A stretch of DNA of 64,000 nt from Struthio camelus (Eukaryota; Chordata; Aves; Struthioniformes; Struthionidae). Location of the stretch: NCBI RefSeq assembly GCF_040807025.1, contig NC_090953.1:681501-745500 (forward strand). The letters run 5' to 3'. The position numbers and the translations under genes were made by a program. The notes beneath the pieces were generated by a model. It made no database searches. It was not told the origin of the DNA and saw only the letters and a program-made list of their open reading frames with translations. Below are positions 60,001-64,000 of the stretch, piece after piece. Position 1 is the first letter of the stretch; every line of letters starts with the position of its first letter.

Positions 60001-63000
60001 GTAGCATCTAGAGATGGGTGAAATCTGGGTCACCCTCCATTGTCTGCTCAAGTGTTGTGCGTTAATTAGGCTTCGACTCTGATAAGTTGTCTCAAGGTCT
60101 GAAAATAGAAATGCCACTGTTATGTGTCACTGAACAGTGTGTGCTTCTCAATTTCTAATTACCGTTTGACATTTTGCACAACTAACTGAAACATTCTGGT
60201 CCCGAGTAAGATAACTGCAGTTTTCTGCCCTTTGGGTTTTGACCACTCAGCTTCAGGGAGCCCGGGCTCGCTAAGGGGCCCCGGCCGTGCCGGGGGGACG
60301 TGGCCGTGCCGGGAGCCTTCCCCCGGGACAGGGCAGGACGAGGAGCTGCCTGGGAGGCCCCAGCAGCTCCACCGCCGCGTCTGCAGTCCTCGTCCTCACC
60401 CTCCCTGGGGAAAGGCATCCGCTTTACACAGGCGTGACGGGTCGGCTGTGCCCAAAATCTCATTCCTGCGAGGATCCAGGGCCTCTGCTGGCAGGGAAGA
60501 GGGGCCCCTCTGCAAGGGGTGGGAGAGCAGGGTCCGGGAAGGGGTCCTGGCTGGATGGGGAGGCTGGGGCAGCCGGTGCTTTACGCCGGCCTCTTCCTGC
60601 CACGGGGCTTTCTGGCCCTGCTCGCTTCTGAGCCAAAGGTTTGCTTCAGGAAAACCTGCATCTTCTCTCCTCTGCTCTTCCACCTGCAGGTTGCAAGTGG
60701 GGTGGAAACGTGTTTTGAAAGCTAGTGCAAGGACACTTGCAAACCTGCTCCCGTCCTTACGGAGCAATGTACTGGGAGAGCTCTCCTCCTCCTCCTCTGA
60801 GCCTGGGTTAATAGCTCCGCGCGATGACTCTTCCAGGTTTTCTGGGCATGCTGATGTAAAAATACCACTGACCACGAGTGCACTCCTTTCTTTCTCCTTC
60901 CTTCTCATATCTTCTCTCTGGTCTCTCTCATCCCTACAGTTGGTGGTTGCCTTGACAACATATCTGTCTCCTTGCACTTTTCCATCCTTTTCCCCTTTGT
61001 AATCTATAAATTCTAGCATCTCTGCACTTTTTATCTCGGCTGTGCTCCAGAGAATCTGTAGAAAAGCCCTGTGCATTAAAAGGCATGGAAAGACATTCTG
61101 TTCTGGGCTGGAAAACCTTGGACACCAGGATGAGAGAGTGCTTATGGCTAGAAGAGGAAGAGGAGGGCGTTTGTGTTGCAGCGCTGTGATGCTGCGCTGG
61201 CTGAGCTCATCACCGCAAACAGCGTCTGCTCCCGGGACGGGCTTGCGTGTCCTCCGACAGTGACTGCTTTGCTTCATCGTTCAGTTGTGCGGTCAGGACA
61301 TTATCGTCTGGTTTCCAGCAGCAGAGCGGGATGTTTACTAGGCTGCAGGGGAACCTGCGCAAGGCTGATGTCAACTGCAAATCCCACTGGCATCGATGCA
61401 GCCAGGATTTACCTCTCGGCTGCGCTCGTCGCACAGATGATGCCGTGGACGGTAGAAGCAGCAAAGATGATGGGTGTTAGTCCAGTCTCGTAATCTCCCC
61501 TTTGCTTCCCCTTGGCGGTGCAGGACCTCCTGTTGGCCCTCGCCGAGGGGCTGGGGAGGCGAAATGACCGCAGAGAGCCTGGGGGCAGGCGGGACGGGCT
61601 GCGTGTCGGGGGCAACGCCAGCGCGCCCCTGACGGCGCCAGCACCCCGGCGTCCCCCTGGGGCCGGACATCCAGCAGCCCCGTGGGCAAGCCCGGGGCGA
61701 CGGGGTCGAGCTGAGCACCTCTAGCAGCGAACGGCTTTACGCAGGTGCTCTTGAATCTGTTAACTGCAGCAGTTAATAGGCAGGCGCGGGAGGAGCTGAA
61801 CAGCAATTCAATTTGTAGCGATTATTTGCCAATTAAGATTAGCACGGGTGAATGTCTGGAATGGGAGGAAAAAAGTCCCTTGGCCCGAGGAACGGGGTGG
61901 AAGAGGCAGAGGGGGAGCTGGAGGCACACGGGGCGCTGGGGCCGCGCCGTGTGTCTGAGCGTGATCCGGGAGCGGGCGCGCGACGGCCAGGACGCCGGGG
62001 CCCCTCCGGGAAGTGAGTTACCGCAGCGGGCAATAAAGTGCATGGGTTTTTGAGTCTTTCTGGGGATTTCACTTGTTTCTGAGCTCTGGGAGCAGATGTC
62101 GCCCCTCCAGTTCTTGTAGGGCATACGCAACTGTTGGAGCTCCGAAGTGGCTGTCTTTAGAGCGTTTTCCCATATATGCTTTGCAATTTGTTGGGAACAG
62201 ATAGGTGCAGACAGCAGTTTTGACCCAGCACTTTTTTTAACTTAATATTATTAAACTAATTTTTTATAAATATTCATGGAAATGAAATCAGTGCAAAAAT
62301 ATTCCATTCTCTCATTTTGCCAGTTTAATTTTAGAAACTCATTTTCTCTTGAGCTCTCTACTGAGAAGTCGTTACAATGCTTTTTGGATTGCGTCTCACT
62401 TCTAACCCTGTAAGGCTCTTCAAACGTAACAGCGCATTAAACAACAGAAGCGAAATGTCAGGGCCTTGTCCTCAGAGCTCGGTGGAGCGGCAGGGCTTCG
62501 CGCTGAAGGCCGCAACACCGCAGCAAGCGGGAAAACGCTCTCGAGCGGAAAACCGCGCGTGCCGGCGGCCACGCTGCCTCTCGACGCTGGCCCGGGGGCC
62601 TTGCAGCCGGCCCCGCGACGGAGGGAGCAAAGGGCACGCGTGGGTCCGGGGGCTTCGCACCCGCCGCGGCCCCCGCTTGTTTTTTTCACAGAAATCTTAA
62701 TGCACCTCAGCAAAGGGTTAGGAAGTCATCTCGGCTTCTTTTTGCTTGCTCTTATGGTAACAGGAAACCCCAGAATACAAGGATATCTTCCCCCTCTAGA
62801 GTCGTTTCCTATTTCTCGGTGTGGAAGCGGGCGGTCTCGGTCTGGGAAAGCCGGCGCCCCTGGGCCGCCCCGCAGAGACCAGGGAGCGGAGCACCCGCGT
62901 TTGATTCGTCTCTAACATCGCCCCGCTCTCGTCCGAGGGCGACCGAGGTCCTGAGCCGGCGTCGGCGTCCGAGCAGCCTGCGTCCGCCGTCACATCCCCG

Positions 63001-64000
63001 TTCCCAGCGTGTTTTGTGCTCCAGCTGGGTTAGGTAAATATCGGCCCCGCTTAAATGCAGGACCGAGAGCCAACACAGCAAAGAGATTTTCATCTGAAAA
63101 TCACTTTGATTTATGTGTGTTTATATAGAAAGTGATTTTTTTATTTTGACCTCACATAAATTCTGCCTGATGAAACATTCATTTTAGTTATTATTTGGGA
63201 GGGGGAAGCCGATCGCAGTCGAAGGAAGCAGATTAACGCGTTGTTTTGTTGGAAGCGTAGTGTCGCAGAAGGGCAAGAATCGAGCACTCGTTGCTCTTGT
63301 CTCGACTTTGAGCGCGACTTGTCAAACCGCTGCCTCTCCGTCTACCCAGCTGCCGAAGGGGGAGACCATCTGCGTCCGCCCCGGCGCTGCCGGGACCTCA
63401 TACACCAGTTCGTTGCTGCAGAGGCTTTTCAGATCCTTGGGCGCCTGGCACAACAGCAGTATTATTCGTGCGAATTTCTCCTTCGCGTTTCTCTTTCCTC
63501 GGTCTCGTGTTCTCGTCTCAAGCAGCTTACGCTCACCCTGCTGGCTCCTCTGCAGACCCGCGTGCCGAAGCCCCGAGCCGCCCTGGGCTGCTCTGAGCTT
63601 CGCGTGGCGCCGTAGAGCAACGGAGCGGGCAGGGAGGTGGCGCTCGGGAAAGCTCATGGAATAAACCTGGAAGCCGAGTTTTCTCCCTCCGTGTAAAACG
63701 AGCGACGCTATTCCAGAGCATTAACCTCTGAAGAGGCACGATTTGCCCCGGTTGCTGGCCGCCAGGCGGGAAGGGGCATCGGACAGGGCCGCAGGTCCGT
63801 CGATCCGCGCAGAAAAAGCGAAGTCGGTAGAAGAGCAGGGAAGTGGTTTCGTGCTCCTCCCGAGCGCAAGGACAGCAACCCCTCACCGGGGCCGCGGGGG
63901 CAAACACCTGGGGGGGGGTGCAGGCATGAAACCCCAGGAGACCTCCCCTGGGATGGAGGCTTCTGGCACAGAAAGACTGTGCCAAGGATGTTAATTGTGG
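60001..64000. other. Unassigned non-coding region with AT-rich islands
   Basis: AT-rich islands at about 60040-60200, 61780-61860, 62200-62460 and 63080-63230 stand in GC-rich surroundings. The island near 63.1 kb contains an 11-bp inverted repeat. No exon was recognised up to the window end. Confidence 0.35.
63097..63139. repeat. 11-bp inverted repeat with 21-nt loop
   Basis: AAAATCACTTT at 63097-63107 is the exact reverse complement of AAAGTGATTTT at 63129-63139. It lies in an AT-rich island. It could form a hairpin, but the AT-rich stem is weak; two facing transcription-factor sites are an equal possibility. Confidence 0.7.

Overview
The window is vertebrate nuclear DNA, most likely avian. 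The genes are spliced with short GT-AG introns, GC and CpG content is high, many GC-rich minisatellites are present, and the only transposon I can identify is a CR1 LINE 3' end, the typical bird LINE. Gene content matches two blocks of human chromosome 15: 15q26 (AP3S2, ANPEP, two MESP genes) and 15q25 (TMED3, ANKRD34C). Between them lies a GnRH receptor gene of the non-mammalian type. I cannot name the species.

Layout. 1-8010: the last three coding exons and 3' UTR of AP3S2 (+). 8011-13880: GC-rich intergenic DNA with an 83-bp minisatellite. 13880-20075: complete ANPEP (+), 20 coding exons and 966 residues, with an HNF1-like promoter site. 21015-29755: two divergent MESP bHLH genes, one minus (start 23288) and one plus (start 27992), about 4.7 kb apart. 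31916-34155: a four-exon GnRH receptor (+). 36026-39778: complete TMED3 (-), 211 residues. 43493-45097: ANKRD34C (-), one coding exon, 534 residues, with a possible long 3' UTR running to about 40791. 45116-64000: no protein-coding gene that I can recognise. It holds a CpG island with minisatellites, TG-rich DNA, the CR1 fragment and AT-rich islands that could be regulatory.

By orientation, AP3S2(+) ANPEP(+) MESP(-) MESP(+) is the mirror image of the human order, so the minus MESP sits in the MESP2 position and the plus MESP in the MESP1 position. TMED3 and ANKRD34C keep their human tandem orientation.

The most interesting part is the MESP pair. From the start of the bHLH region to the end of exon 1 the two genes look almost identical in opposite orientation. 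They differ mainly by exactly two units of an in-frame 78-bp (26-residue) coding repeat: seven units in the minus gene and five in the plus gene. The homology stops at the exon 1 splice boundary, and the minus gene has lost the GT donor there. The two promoters share a T-box site exactly 9 nt from a TATA-like box. Recent gene conversion between head-to-head developmental regulators is the best reading; an assembly artefact must be excluded. Other leads are a 31-bp copy of ANKRD34C coding sequence in the TG-rich upstream DNA and an XBP1-type stress element in the TMED3 promoter.
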